A stretch of 64,000 bases of DNA from Megalonaias nervosa (GCA_016617855.1 JAECUM010006732.1:28010-92009); one strand, 5' to 3'. Positions 19,901 through 33,708 are shown, numbered from the stretch's first letter. The notes: generated by a model from the sequence alone, not told the origin. Made by a program: numbers and translations.

Positions 19901-22900
19901 GACATGGTTTTATATTTTATTCTTGCATTACTATAATGAAATAGTAAGACTACATTACTAAATTCCTGTGGCCTTCATATTAGCATGTACTGAGATTTAA
20001 TTGTTACTGGATATTCAGAAAACATAAAATGGTTGCAAACTTGTTTTAAAAATACATTGTGCTTTGTTACAGTGACTGACTTAATGAAGGGCATTCATTA
20101 AAGTTATTATTTAAGGATTATGTGCTATAAAGGCTATTGTCCAGTTGTTAATGAACAGCAGTAGATTTTGTACTGACAACAAAAAATCATGCGCATCCAT
20201 CATTATATATTCTCACCAATAAAGATGACTTGTCATGGCAGATCAATGAATGAGAGTAAATTCTTAGTTAACAAAACTATTACCCTTTAAAAATGAGCTG
20301 ATCAAAGACCTTTCTGCACAGTTATATTTGGTAATTATTTCATTATTTCTCAATCTCCTGTTCTATTAATTGATGAATCAGTTAAAAATTTCAGCAGAGT
20401 TAACAGTTTGGATGGATAAATTTTTTATTGAATCAACAAATAGTTGTTTTCATATGAGCTTATATCAAATATATACTTAGTAAACTTTACATTAGTCATT
20501 CGTTATATCTAAATTGCACATCAGTATTTTTCAAGCTGTTTGAAACTTGAGCTTCTTTTCTTTAGGTTTTACAGGTTTTATCGCACTGAAACAGGAGGTT
20601 ATATCCATATCATTGGATTTACCAGGCATGGTCCATTTTATTTTTTTGCACAAAATTATGGTCTGGGAATTTTGCTTGCTTCCATATGTTTTCATGAGTG
20701 CCTTAGTTGCTTGCATTTGTTGATATTTTCGCTTCGGACAGTTTATACTTGTACTGACTTGGGGCTGCGCAAGTAATATTCATGGGACCCAGGAAAGGCA
20801 CTTTCATAGTAACTAATAGATACAGTTTGGATTTTTTAATTTACATATGAACTCAGTGAGTAACCAGAGTACCCTGACATATATATTATAAAAGAGTCCT
20901 TCCATGGGTACCATGTATGTTTAAATTTAACATCCCTTATTTAAGTTTGGTCTTGTAAGATATTTAAAATTTGTGTCAACTTTCTTGTGTAGACTTTATC
21001 ATAAAACCTTGTATTTAAGCTCCATGTGTGTATAATTGACAAAATAATTTGTGATTATATTACTTTATACATTAAACTTCTTCCACTGTGGTAAACTTTC
21101 TTCCATTGTTTATTTTTAATCAAATTTTATAGTTGTCTTACAAATGGCCTAGTGAGTTTGTGGTATGCCCCTCTGTCTGTTGTTCATGTGTTATATGTCT
21201 TCCGTTGTGCATATAATCTATTAGAAAAACAGTGTTGACAGCTCACATCCATGTTGGACTGCAGGGTATGTTTGGTTGCCTTATATTTGCTGTGACATGT
21301 TCTTGGTCTCGCCACATATGGGCACAATCCCTGCTGTCAGAAATACGTCTCTGAACTGGCTGCCATATTTGTACAAGAATCATGGGAAATCATCATGCAC
21401 CCTAATCATTTCACAGATTTGACTTATTCTAATGATGGTTATGGTCTCATATAGGTATCACTGTACTGATAAAGTATCACTGTACTGATAAACTACCTTA
21501 TATATTTCCTTCATTTTTCAACATCAGTTGTAAGTCAAGATGCACTTAGACTATCTTACTTGTGTTAGATATTAACTTAAAACCCAATATATCCAAAAAT
21601 CAGCAAAGGTTATTTGGTATTTTCTGGAAATAGTTGGATTTGAATGAAATGACTAAGTTTTAATGCAAGCAAAATTTCTGGATTGGCCAAATTTAACCTG
21701 TTTGCTTTGTGATGGAATTCTTTACTGCTGCTATTAGCTGAATGCAAGTAGCATTCTTCATTAACTGACAAAATCTCTAAGACATAACAGACACAAATTA
21801 TTAATGATTTTCTTAGGGATAGTAATACAATGGAATAACAGCCGATTGTCTCAGTGTTGTAATATCTCATAGTAGTTCCGTTGGAAAATACTAAACTGAA
21901 GGTTTGTAAAACTTTGTTTTCAAACCGAATTTTGGATTTTGGTAAAGATGGAAAGCCAGTATAAGATTGTCTTATGGATACTACAAACCCATTTAAGCCA
22001 AGCTTAGCAGAAATCATCCAGGCCTTTCATATTTATTAATATAATGCCTATCTGCTATTAGACATGGCTGCTATTGCTAAAAATATAAGAACCTTTAAAT
22101 GACTTCTCAAAAACAGAATTTGACCTAAATGATACAATCTGCAATAAAAAACTAGTCAACAGGTCTTAAGTAAATTTAACATAAAACATCCTGGTATGAA
22201 AGCTTTTATAATGTTTACAAATGATAATGGTCTGCTATCAAATAATACTGCTTTACAGAATTTAGCCTAAGTTGAGATAGCATCCTGGCCAGATATTTAC
22301 AAAATGATCTTGATACAGAATTTAGCCTAAGTTGAGATAGCATCCTGGCCAGATATTTACAAAATGATCTTGATACAGAATTTAGCCTAAGCTGAGATAG
22401 CATCCTGGCCAGATATTTACAAAATAATCTTGATACAGAATTTAGCCTAAGTTGAGATAGCATCCTGGCCAGATACTTGCAAAGTAATCTTGATCTGCCA
22501 TCAAATATCACTGCTTTCACTATAAGCTTAAAAACGTTCTTCAGTAAATTTTCAGAAACAGTTCAACCAATTTTAAAAGAAAGCAGCCTAGCTTGTAGGC
22601 CTTTAAAATTTACAGAAACTGTTGCACCTAGGATCCAAATTTGGAGAACACACAACATTTTAAAGGAGCATAAGAAAATTGTTGTAATACACTTGTAGTG
22701 CTACATAACTGTGATAATCGTTTTTGTTTTAACAGTTTTACCACCTTTGTTGTCAGCACTGTACTTACTTATTTTCCTTAGACACTTACATTATTGGAAT
22801 AAATGTTTCATCATGTGCTCAAGTAACTCCTGAAAACATTAACATGTTTAAATATCTGGTTAAATGAGCTGAAGCATCAGAATTTTCCGTTCCAGATCTT

Positions 22901-24242
22901 GTTTTCATTTAACTTTATTGTTCACTAATTCTCCAAAAATTACTTATATTTTCAGACTAATATATCATTCATTAAGAGGCATATTGTGTATTGGCATAAG
23001 TTTAGTCTCTTTTATAATTAATTCAACCTAAAACAAAAATTAAATCTTCCTCACTGTAGGTGTGACTTTAACCTAAAACGTACCTTACACTAGTGGCTTT
23101 CAATGATTTTATTTTTCAACTCGTCTAACAACTACAAACTTAGAATGTTTACATTGCCAGATACATTATTTTAAAATGGGTATTCATTGCCGCCTTACAG
23201 TTTGTATCACCTTTAGCAATTTTTGGCCATTTCTAGCACTACATTGATGTGGATGTAAATCCACTAAGAAAAGTTGGGGTTGAATTTGAAAAGCATATCA
23301 AGGGGGGCATAGAGGGTCAAGCTTTTGGGGACATGAGACAAAAAAATGTAGGAAACCCCACAATCCCATGCTTGAGGTGCAACACTACAAATGATGCCCA
23401 TATGCCATTAAATAATGCCATCATTACTAACAATAGACATATAAATAACACCCCCTCCCCAAAAAAAACAACAAAATTTGAACAACTTTGACCAAAAAAA
23501 AACATCCTGGTTTGAGGCCTTTCAGTTTTCAGCAAATGATATGCCATTAAGTATCAATAAAGATGTCAAAATTATAGGGACTCCTGAAATAATTTCTTTT
23601 ATAATATATGTAATTAACAGCATTAAATGAAATTGTAAATAAAGCAGTCTGTTGATGCAATTTTTGGGGCTGAATTCTCTTGTATTTGGTTATTTAGCAG
23701 ATGCTAGCCACTCAAATACTTTCAGGCCCACTTAGGTTGCTTGCTCATTCACCTATGAGTTGAGCCTTGATGAAAATTTACTATCCTTTGGAAAATGATA
23801 TCAAGGTGAAAAAAAAAACTGCTATTGCATTGCATGACATTACAAAGTTTCACATTGTTAATGTTTGTAAACACTTATTTCTGCAAAACAAAATGTTTGT
23901 TAAAGAAACAGTTATTTTCTTAAAACAATTTTATGCCATTTTAAGTTGGGCTTTTTATGTATTGCTATTGTCTGTCTATCTGTCCATTCATCCATTCATT
24001 AACAATTTGCTTGTCCATGCCATAACTTCATAACAGTTTGAGATATTTTCATGAAACTTTTCCTAATACATATCATGACCAAAAGGTGTCATGTCCATAG
24101 CCAGGCTCCATATCTCAAGGTAAAGGTCACATCAAGAGAAAATCTCATTCTGTGTCTTATAATCTTTCTCTGGAGTATAACTTTTAAACCACAGATGTCT
24201 TAAACTTTACTTGTGTATAATCATGGCTTGACAGTTTGTTAT
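19901..24242. other. long stretch without supported genes
   Basis: AT-rich DNA on both strands with only short frames. Structures seen: a 60-bp tandem repeat at 22254-22493 and a short duplication TATCACTGTACTGATAAA near 21460-21495. No splice-bounded conserved exon was recognised. Confidence 0.5.
22254..22493. repeat. 60-bp tandem repeat, four copies
   Basis: Four nearly identical 60-bp units containing GAATTTAGCCTAAGTTGAGA and TAGCATCCTGGCCAGATA. Differences are a few substitutions per unit, so the array is young. Confidence 0.96.
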
Positions 24243-24420
24243 GTACAGCCAGGTGGCTGAGTGGTCAAGGCACTGGCATGGCAGTAGCTTCCTGTGGGTC
24301 AATAATTCTTCCAGGGTTTTTCTGGGTTCTTCCTCCACCAGACATACAGGCTGCCATGTGCAGAAAATTGTGTTACACCCACAACAACACCAACCCTGCC
24401 TCAAGTTCAAGGTCACAGAA
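24243..24420 (+). mobile_element. SINE-like remnant with tRNA-type head
   Basis: CAGGTGGCTGAGTGGTCAAG resembles a tRNA A box. Downstream TTTTTCTGGGTTCTTCCTCC resembles the conserved central region of widespread molluscan/metazoan SINEs. No B box is clear and the 3' end is not defined. Confidence 0.4.
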
Positions 24421-25949
24421 TGGGAAATGTAACTCAGATTTGTGTCCTTGCCCTTGCCTAAAGGATAACTTTCGAACCATTAAAAATATTTTAATGAAAC
24501 TATGCCCAAATAGCTATCATGATTAGATAGTGTGTTTTTATGTACCTTTGCCAGTGCCTTTGCATTAAGTCAAGGTTATGGAAAGGGAAATGTAATTCAT
24601 GAACTTATACACTTGTCAGGTCCATAAGTTTTGAATCACTGAAAATATTATAATGACACTTCCGCCAGTTATATATCATTTATAAATGATGTGTCATATG
24701 AATTAATTCCCTTGAATGCAATGTATCTTTAGGTACACAAGTATGCAAATTTGCCTACACCACAAACTAAGAAAAATAGTAAAGTTCTGATTTATAAAAA
24801 AAAAAACAAAAACAACTGAAGTTCATGTATAGGTAACTGTTACAAGGTCTGGTGATTCATGGGGTTGTTCACTCTGTTGTGACATTCGGACCTGGATCTA
24901 TCAGGATCCTGCAGCAGTTAGTTAGCAGTTAATATGGCCTAACCTCCAAGGTGAGCACAACCTTAAAGGTTACAGGAAGTTGAAAAGATTATGGATTGAC
25001 CTATCTTCAAAGACATTTACGCTAATGAATGGGTGCAGGTGTTCCTAATCGGCCGAGGAACTAAAATATTTATCAAGGCTAGCACTTTGAGACTGAGCTT
25101 TTGACAAAATATTATTTTTAGTGCATCTGAAAAGTTATACTAGTGATTTTGAGAATGATCTTTCTGTATACAGTACTATATATCAATGTGGGCCTACATT
25201 TTATCTTCAAGCATAATGCATTTTTAATTAGATATAGTTACATATATAACGGCCTGGAATGAGCATCCCATTTACAACATGTATAAAGCAAACAAAATGG
25301 AGACTTACGACATGTTTTGGATCAAAGAATTCTTGCTAAAGATTCTAATAACAATGGCTTAATCCTATTGTTTCTAGTATGGACAGATATCAGGAAGTAT
25401 CACCAATTTGTATTTGAGTGCTTTCAACGAATTATACTAAACGATATTGATCACCTTAATGAAAAAAAAATCTGATAATAGGATTGCAAATCTCGAAGCC
25501 ATTACATGGCAAATAATTTGTGTTGTGGAGTTTGTATACATAAAAGACAGCATAACCAGTAGAAGCAACAAAGTCTGAAACTGGTTAACGAGAACTAATT
25601 CCATCTATTTTAAAGCTGAAGCATCACTTGATAAAGGGTGTCAAGCTATTCTTTTTTGTTTTTGTGGTATAAGAAAGAAATCTTATTCACCTGTTCACAA
25701 TGTTTGGTTTTCATTTTATTTTGTTGCAGCAGCATAATGTTTTATTTAACTTTAGAGTAAGTTTAGTTCTGTCAAAATATTTACATAATTGTATTTTGGG
25801 CTTCTGAAATGATCATAAGCCAAAGTGTTGATGTCATCTTCCAAGACATCTTAGATCATCATAGGCAGATAATCCGATTTTATTTAGTGTTACAGTGTTC
25901 ATAACATGTCAACTTGATCCGACAAGCTTTATGATTTGTGTTCCTAGTA
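24421..25949. other. no gene seen
   Basis: AT-rich sequence between the SINE-like remnant and the Polinton-3 polymerase relic. Nothing recognised. The missing end of Polinton-3 may lie here but no terminal repeat is visible. Confidence 0.45.
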
Positions 25950-25967
25950 CTTCATCTTTCAACTTGC

Positions 25968-28357
25968 CTATAATCTTTTTGTTACTAGCATCATAAAAGC
26001 TGTTGTTCTGTTAATAATCAGAAAGGTCAAATAATTCCTTTGTGCGAAAGTATCTGCATATAGTTCTTCTATTGCAATTTCATTACATAACGAATCCATA
26101 CCTGTAAAAAGTAATTTGACTTTATCATTATACTTTGCTGTGATATAGCCATAATGGAAGTAATACATGTACAACTTAAGCACTGTGATACCGACATAGA
26201 TAGGTTTATTTAATTTCACAAGTGCTTTGTGTTTGTGGATGGCCACTAGATTTTCATCAAATACTTTTATTGCTGTAAAAGCAGATGCAGTCACTAATTG
26301 TCTCTGCATTATTGATCATTAATTAGCTCTATGTTGACTTGTTTTCTGATATTTTCGAAAGTTTTACCAAAGACAGAATTATTCATCAGTCTGAAGAAAT
26401 CTTTTTCAAAGTCACTTGTTGCTACTTTTTTTTGGTTGTATTAAAGTCAATGTAAGTTTTCAACCAGGCTTCTTGTCTGAATTTGAACACATGATATATT
26501 CTGATAAGGTGTAAACCGAAGTCTAGGCATTGTTTTACATTTCTGTTGTGAACCACATAATGTTGTTTATCTATCAGATTTGGAATGAGCTTTGGAACAT
26601 TGAAGCTGCCAACATGTTTTCCTTTGACAACAGAATATGATGTAGCATAGAATCATCCACCGTAATGTTTTCTGGTGCTAGCAGATAATCATTATGCAAA
26701 TCATGTAAGTTATCTGGTATCCATGATCCACTTCTAACATGTAGCTATTATCATCATCACTCTGCAACAAGTTTTCTGTAAACTTATCTGGAAATTACCC
26801 ACTGTTGACTCATCTCCCAATCATAAGGATTATTGGAATCGAAATAAATGATTTGTTTGGTCTCTTGTGCAGATTCATAATGGGTCAGATATTTGTCGTT
26901 AGCCATATAATCTCTATTGACTGACATTCCACCACTGATAAATTTATCAATAAAATGAAACATGACCATGTCACTGAACAACTCCATTACCTTTGACATT
27001 TTAAACTCGGCATCCCACGACAAGCCAGGACTTGAATAATACCAAGCAGAATCCAACTCGTGATAGGACAAACATATATTTCGAAAGTTCCAGATACATC
27101 TGTAAGTAATATATCTGTTCATAAATTCAAGTCGTGATTTTCACCCATACTATTTTGAGTAAAAAAGAATACCAGTCATTACAGACATGGTCACAGCCAG
27201 CATCAGAAACATCAGTATCATTAGGTTCCCTGTAAAATTATTCTTTCTGTGGAAGACTTTTTTTTTTGAAATTTATCCCATGATGACATGTAGTCGTAAG
27301 GGCAAACTGCTTTGTGTGTCACCAATTCTTGTGCATATTTGACAAGATCATCCAATGAAGCAGTGGCCCAAGTGACAATGACATATAACACTCCATGTCA
27401 ATAGGTATAACATTTTGTCAGAAAACTTTCCAAAGTGCTTTATGATGAGATGCGAATCATGACCGCAAAGATTATATGACACTACTGGTATAAATTCTGG
27501 CGTTTTCAAATGAAGATTTCACTTGTAATCAGTTGTGCCGCGATTCCAGTAAGATGACAATTATCACGTACTTTGTCAGTACCAAATGGTTGCTCACAGA
27601 TCCAACACAGCTCAGATTCAAATTTTTTTCTCTATTTTGTGAAGAATAAATCATTTTTATTGGATTAATGCGGCTTACATTATTCAGTTCACTAAATAAA
27701 CTTTTTATAAAATGTTCTCCGCAGTCAGCACCGCAAGACAATTTTATTAGCTTACTTAAAGCATTATTAATGCAGACATCTGGTGTGAGTAGCCACAAAC
27801 GGAACATGCTCTTGGTACTTTCTGGTAAAAGAAGAATTAGGATTATTATTAGCATCCTCAATAGGAACATTAATTGCTTCACAATCAGAAGGAATAATAA
27901 ATGCAACTTTTGCCAGGTGACATAATTTTTTTTTAATGTTAAGGTATTTTATTGTTTGTCTGGCATAATAGATCGTATGATACTGATGAAATCTTAGCCA
28001 TATTCATAAAGCAAGTCCTTATGCTGGTGGTTGTTGTATTGTCCTTTCGTCAATCTTGAAACAAATACTTTTGATTTAGCTATGGTGGCCATCCTGAATA
28101 TTTTTATGAATATGAAGAAAATCAACTTCAGCAACGTTGTTGCCTTAGCTAGTAACTGAAGCAATATGTAACGGATAAATTTTGCCAAATACATTGACAG
28201 AAAAAATTAAATGTTCAAAGGTTGGCACGTCATTTATCTGAACAGAACAATTGATACCAATAAAATTTAATGCATTCTGATATATTTCGAAGTTGATTAG
28301 GCGGTTTGGATTTATGGTTGTAGGATACACCGCAGATAACACAGCACACATAAACAT
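25968..28357 (-). pseudogene. protein-primed DNA polymerase B relic of Polinton-3
   Basis: Pieces in order on the minus strand: SVNVFGKIYPLHIAS (near 28160); an endonuclease-VII-like remnant ending in CHLTG-type residues (about 27530-27600, 'GADCGEHFIKSLF' upstream); an exonuclease piece LCGHDSHLIIKHFGK (about 27430-27475); the palm region YYSSPGLSWDAEFK and ISGGMSVNRDY (26784-27122); the fingers motif [18 protein letters not shown] (about 26330-26390); and the palm C motif changed to FTGMDSL (about 26090). Each has a counterpart at 55275-58750. The C motif has lost its first catalytic Asp, besides numerous stops. Confidence 0.85.
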
Positions 28358-28899
28358 TTGTGATCCTTATATTTGACGTTGACACAGGTTTGACTAACTT
28401 TTAATTTTGGCTGTCAGCTCCAGATACGAGCTTCCGCGTAATGGATTGTACCTTGAAGTGTTAATAATGCATGCCAAAACGCCAGTCTTAACCCAGGCAG
28501 AACCCTCTTTTGAAAATGATCAATACTAATTTAAAGACATTTTAAAACGTTTTTGATGTTAAAAGGGCGATGAAATGCGCGAACTGGTTTGGAAATAAAT
28601 GCTCCTTATTTCAGTGTCATCCGTTTATTTTATAAACACGCAATGCCAATAGAAAATTTTATGCCACGTTGCAATAACAGCTTATTAGACAGAATTCATT
28701 TTATGATTGGCTTAACTAACTTTGCAGAAATATCAAACAGTATGAAGTAATCAATTTCTGTCACAAACGTCTTGTCTATTCACCATGTCACCGATAATTG
28801 GGCTGGTAAATGCGTAACATTTTGTAGGCGCGCATTTACTGAGAATAAAATTTCTTGCTAAACCTGGACATATGATTATCAAATTCTGGGAGGGGGAGG

Positions 28900-29714
28900 A
28901 TAAATGCAGGGCGTTATCTTTGTCGTTCAAAGCTATAACTTGGTGAAAATGAATTGTCAATCAACACCACCATCTTCATGATGCATATACATATTAGGAT
29001 CAGCTCGTTACAAACCATCATATTTTTAACAACTCAAAAAACCGTTTCAATGTTATGGTAGAATCCAAAATAAAACTAATTGGCAATAACATGTAAACTT
29101 CATTATGACCATCAGTAAGATGGCGCATAATGCCAAAGTCAAGATTATAATTTCCACCTTTTGGATCAATAAAATCATTACGAATGGCTGTACGAATTTA
29201 AGCTTCAGTTGTCATAGCCATAGCAGGAACAGTTCCAGGAAGTAGTGCAATGCCTTGTATAAACGTTTTGGTACTTGCTTCATTACTCCTATCCTTATAC
29301 GAAAACATGATGTTTTTTTCTTCCCCTGAACTTCTGTTGTGGTCGTCACTTATCGAAGTTAAATTCATGATGGACGCTGGCAGATAGTAGCATACTTCTT
29401 CAACGATCTGGTTATTCGATTGATATCAGAGTGTCTTAAATTGGCTCCAGTCATTGTTTGTTAGAAACACATTTGCGTCAGCAAGAAAATTACCAGACGG
29501 AGCATCCATGGCTTGCAAATAACCTCCTTCTCTTCAAGAAAAGCTCTTGAGGCAACAAATAAACATCACGCGTGTAAATAATTCTTGTATCAGGCTTACT
29601 CATTTGACATGATTTCTTGTAAAGGTATTCGACATACTCATACTCATTCGTGGACTTATCAGTGGGTGCTTCATCAAAAAGCTTAAAGTATTCTGGTGTA
29701 TATCTAGACATCAT
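28900..29714 (-). pseudogene. capsid protein relic of Polinton-3
   Basis: The first 74 codons (29714-29490) encode NEYEYVEYLYKKS and TRDVYLLPQELFL, matching TEFEYVEYLDENS and TRDDDVFLLPHKAML at the start of the Polinton-2 capsid. Later pieces include MLLPISFILD (about 29090), near the conserved PLSTIFGF position. The remainder is decayed; lower limit approximate. Confidence 0.7.
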
Positions 29715-29759
29715 CTTTATACATCCTGTAACTCAAAAATTATTTTTAGACTGGATCCA

Positions 29760-30130
29760 GTCATGATGCTTTACACTGCTTTCCTCATACCGGCTGCTGA
29801 TATGCAGGTCACGCTCATTCATAATAATTTCACCGTGCTTGGGAAAAATATGTTTAGTAGTGCTAATAACGACACCGTCAGCTTCTTTGGTGTTTGCATT
29901 TTCCTTAATGATTTATTTGACTTGATCTAACGCAAAACGGGGTTATGGTGCTGTCGTGCCCTTAATTTTGTTTTCAACTTTTTTTTATCGGACGGCTGAT
30001 TCTACAGCTGAAGAGGAACCTTTTGCGGCATTATGTACAATTGGAACCACTTGTTTGGCTATGTCAGGTGCTGCCTTAGCAATCTTTGAGAACAGCTTTG
30101 AATGATCTTTTTGCGCTTAATTCGTATTGA
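29760..30130 (-). pseudogene. small basic protein relic of Polinton-3
   Basis: Minus-strand fragments KIAKAAPDIAKQVVPIVHNA and STTKHIFPKHGEIIM match IIENIPGIAHKVAPIALDA and TTTKLLSPKGEQII of the protein at 48965-49309, in the same order and place between penton and capsid. Confidence 0.6.
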
Positions 30131-30159
30131 CTTCATTTATACAATTATGTTACATAGTC

Positions 30160-30880
30160 TTGGTTGGCGCTCGCAAGTACAAATAAAATGTGACCGTTGT
30201 TAAGATTAACGTGGTTTCCAGATTGGTCAGAGATTGACATTGCGATTTCTGGTAAGCTGCAGATATTGTTAATAGGATAATAAATGAGCGGCGAAGGTGT
30301 TAAGGCAACTCCTTTGGATTGAAGCTGCGTTGATATGGCCTCATCGTGTGTCAGATGATCCTTAAGCTATGGAACAATTATTGAGTAGGCTGTTGACTTT
30401 GCTAATGTTGACGGGAAAGTCTCCATTGTAAATACCATCTTCTTGTACAATTAAAGAACTATATCCTAGTAAGTTTCGTAAGCTATTATCGATAGTAAAG
30501 TTAACTCGATAACCACCCTTTAGCGTTAGTCTTTTTTATGCGTAGGATAATTTGGCTCGATAATAACGTTATCACCAACACGACCTTTTTCTGTCATCAT
30601 TCTTTTAATTTCATCAGCGATGTTCATAATGTTGTTGGCGCCTAGACTGAGGTAAGCATCGTTTTTGCATCATTAGCAGAAGTAAAATACAAAAATTGTT
30701 ATTGCTAGCTGTAATGTTGTGAAACTAGATCCATTTTTCTGCGGAAATTAAAGCGATCTCGTAGAGAGTATCCCGTTATAACTCTATGGGCGTGCCGTAT
30801 CTGACCGTAAAATGACTGCCGCTTCCTTGAGCCAACTTGGAATCAAAATGTAGAGGCTGAGACATATTCTCTAAATCAGA
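30160..30880 (-). pseudogene. penton-like protein relic of Polinton-3
   Basis: Start region MSQPLHFDSKLAQGSG and GTPIEL (about 30800-30870) corresponds to MSATLLLDSSQSDKDS and IPPIEL of 48155-48913. The end region ISDQSGNHVNLNNG (about 30190) corresponds to LTDQSGRQLDLNNE. Several stops lie between. Confidence 0.7.
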
Positions 30881-30904
30881 TCAGTGTACAAAACTTTTTA
30901 GTCC

Positions 30905-31140
30905 GCATTACTAAGTACGCTTTGTTGAGTTAAATGCTCTAATATATCTACGATTTATTTATCCATTTCCACCCCAACATTACCAGCTTGTTTACCGGCA
31001 GCTAGCAACTTTAAACACAAAATCAGCACTACCATATGACTGTAATATTTTATTCCTTTACTCGTTGCCATCGTCGTAGTGGAAGACGTTGAAGAAGTAG
31101 CAGGTGATAACGCAGAGAGAGACGCTTTAACTAAGTTCAC
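30905..31140 (-). pseudogene. AGN core-like protein relic of Polinton-3
   Basis: Encodes LKLLAAGKQAGNVGVEMDK then a D-I-L helix, matching ISSKEAGNVGAEIDNEIIDI at the end of the protein at 47052-48110 and the tail of 2-892. It shows that this unknown protein is a constant part of these elements. Confidence 0.7.
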
Positions 31141-31799
31141 TCAAACACATTCTCTTTCACTGACGGTTGTATTTTCTGAGGAGATGGTTTTAGTGGAGAT
31201 GATAATGCCTCGTTTGGAGATGGTGTTACCTAAGCGATAGAGATGGGTCTCGCAGTTGAGGGCCAGTCTTGCGTTATTCTTTAAGGTCATTGTCTATGGA
31301 TTTTCTTAAGTCCAATGTCCATTAAAATTAGCTTTTTATCTCAGAGGATTTATAAATTGCAACTCTTCTATAGTATCGCTGGTTTACCTCAGCCAGTTGA
31401 TTGTGATAAATGTTTAAAGTATCGTAGTCTTCACGGGTCCAAGACTTTCTTTTTTCATTTTTTTTCCCGTATTTTTATATACATTTCATCATATATTTAT
31501 ATATTTCTGAGTATATCCAATCGTCAGCTGTTTTTGTCCATTTACATAACCTAGGTATTTTTTCCTTTTCGGTCACTATGGCTTTTCCTTCTTCTGGCAT
31601 GTGTTTTTCAAGTCACTCGTTCATAAATGTTCTTACTGGACTTTCTTACGACTCTAACTTTTCAGTGTGCACTAGATTGGTACTTTTCATACGTTTATAA
31701 ATTGCTCCTGTGGGGTTTCGTCTAAAACGTTACCAAGTCATAGCAACCTCGTCAGGTTTTGGCGATGGCAATTGTTCAGCTAGCATTTTTCCTGACCAT

Positions 31800-32265
31800 A
31801 ACATAAAACATTTCATTTTGTCTGATTATTATAATAAGACAGTACCAGATATATAGAATTGAAGTTTTTGTTTCGTGTCAAAGAAAAGTATTCTTTGATT
31901 TTATTCATATTTATCGCGGTCAATTTTAATGTCATCAAATGCAATAACAGAGTCAATGTTTACATCAAGTTCTTCTACGTGCGTTATCTCTTCTGGCTCA
32001 AATATTGCAAACGTTTTGCTGAAGGCGGTCTTGTTGTGGTCAGCGACAGCAAACTGTTAACAGCCTCGTCAAAGTCTCTAAGTGTCCTGTCTGTACCTTG
32101 ACTTGGATTACGCGTGTAAATACTTTTTCATAACTAAATCTATTGTTTAGCAGCATATTAAAAAGCAAACTGGCTTTGCTAAGACCCGTTCCACCCACAA
32201 TCATACAATGACAAGCTGGAAATGCCTGGAAAACTGATCTTGCTCATTGGGTACTTGAGCTTTCC
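31800..32265 (-). pseudogene. packaging ATPase relic of Polinton-3
   Basis: CHCMIVGGTGLSKASLLFNM (about 32160-32220) is a decayed Walker A region; the key Gly-Lys-Thr/Ser is altered to S-K-A. MNKIKEYFSLTRNKNFNSIY (about 31855-31915) matches MNKIRSYFSLSRNKKCNSIY of 46352-47025. Confidence 0.8.
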
Positions 32266-33292
32266 CAAAAACATGACAACGAAATATCACAACTAAAGAA
32301 TGGAAAAATATGGTAAAATAAAATACAGGATGTTATAAGGACTCACATGATATTTATTTTACAAATATAGAACACTTGGTACGTACGTATGTATGTATGT
32401 ATGTATGTATGTATGTATGTATGTATGTATGTATGTGTGTATGTATGTATGTTGATGAAGAAAAACGGATAGTTAGGATACAGATATAGTTAGAGGAGTG
32501 CAGACAGCCATATATAAATATATACAGGTAGACAGATAAATGGATAGTTTGACAAGGGTTTTGGATATGGATAGACGTTTAAGACAGATAGTGAGAGTTT
32601 GTTTTAGGTAAAGTTCAATTGATTATGCAGATTCAAGTATCCATCCAGTAAGAAAACAAGGAAAAGAAATTATCATACAGAAAAAATACAATATCAATGA
32701 ATTTACGCTTTCTTTTCTTTTCTTTTCTTATTTTTATCTTCTGGGAAATGTTTTGTTAACTAATACCTTTGCATCCGCTTCCACGTCATCCAGTTTTCAA
32801 CTTGAAATTGGCCACATGCATCCAAACAATCTTTGATAAACCCATTTTTGACAATGATTTGTGAACACTTAATTTTTTCTATTTCATTATATGCCAAACA
32901 GTTATTTTGCATCGTTCTGCTGTCATAATTATGTAAAACATCGATGATAAACACTGCTGACGAGTGCTTCATTTTCAGGTGGCTCATCGTTAGAGACGAG
33001 TGCCTTTTATCTCTAAATAGACATGTGAAGAAAATCTCACAGTTATTAAAAAGTATCACCTAGTCACCTTTTAATCGGCTATATGCATCAAAACAATCTT
33101 TGACAAGCCAGTTGTTCAGAGTCAGCAGTCTCAATACATTCGGAGCTCACAGACTGCCCCTGGCGAGATCAGGACTAAAAAGTCCGCGAATAACGTATAC
33201 GTACAAATATTACGAGTTAAATATTACTAGTTAGTAAAAGTATAAGTCTTTTTTTGACGCTGCAAATTTTTGTAACACAGATAAGATAAAAA
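32266..33292. other. spacer with GTAT microsatellite
   Basis: No gene recognised. (GTAT)n tract at 32382-32452. Confidence 0.6.
32382..32452. repeat. (GTAT)n microsatellite
   Basis: About 17 four-base units, one interrupted. Confidence 0.96.
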
Positions 33293-33708
33293 TCAAACTA
33301 AAAGCCAACCAGAAAATGTTGTTCTTTGATAAATATCATCACTTTTTACGATACTAGCAGATTGTTCTCCCCTACGCACATAAACGTGGTCACCTTTGTT
33401 CGCTTGAGCAACGACGATTCCGGTAGTAGGATGGACGTTGTGTATTTCGTTAGATTCAGCATAAGCGTTGCCTTTCACAACACCGTTAATTATCAATTCT
33501 GCTTGTACGTAGCTGGAAAGGTTGGGAACTATTGTCCACGTAAATATATACACCCCGGCAATTGGTACGCTAAAAATTGAGTCAAAGTGATTGAATCCGC
33601 CTCCTACGTTCACCTCCTCTACCTCGTACTGAAGAATCTCGTGGAAGCTGTAAGAGCGTGAATCACGCTGATAAGCATGGAACGCAACATGCTGTGTTCC
33701 TGATTGTC
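33293..33708 (-). CDS. C1q-domain protein, exon 2
   Basis: The acceptor CTTATTTTTAG precedes base 33708 on the minus strand; the stop is at 33293-33295. The exon encodes a complete C1q (TNF-like) domain: VAFHAYQRD, FNHFDSIFSVPIAGVYIFTW, ELIINGVVKGNA, GDHVYVRR and the closing TTFSGWLL. The joint to exon 1 is in phase 1 and changes only the junction residue. Secreted C1q proteins act as pattern-recognition lectins in bivalve haemolymph; that role is family knowledge, not shown here. Confidence 0.9.

Larger units (their letters stand above)
25950..32265 (-). mobile_element. Polinton-3, old degraded copy
   Basis: Minus-strand remnants follow the Polinton-2 order: ATPase (about 32265-31800), AGN core-like protein (31140-30905), penton (about 30880-30160), basic protein (about 30130-29760), capsid (29714-28900), polymerase (28360-25968). 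All are riddled with stops and shifts. The space between capsid and polymerase (about 550 bp) is too short for protease plus PLA2-integrase, so these have been lost. No terminal repeats were recognised. Confidence 0.85.

Noticed and set aside
22215..22520. Protein-like frame with four repeats (minus)
   Set aside because: Simple translation of the 60-bp tandem repeat; no start context, no family.
33326..33580. Plus-strand frame over the C1q exon
   Set aside because: Antisense shadow; the minus strand has a full C1q domain with matching splice sites.
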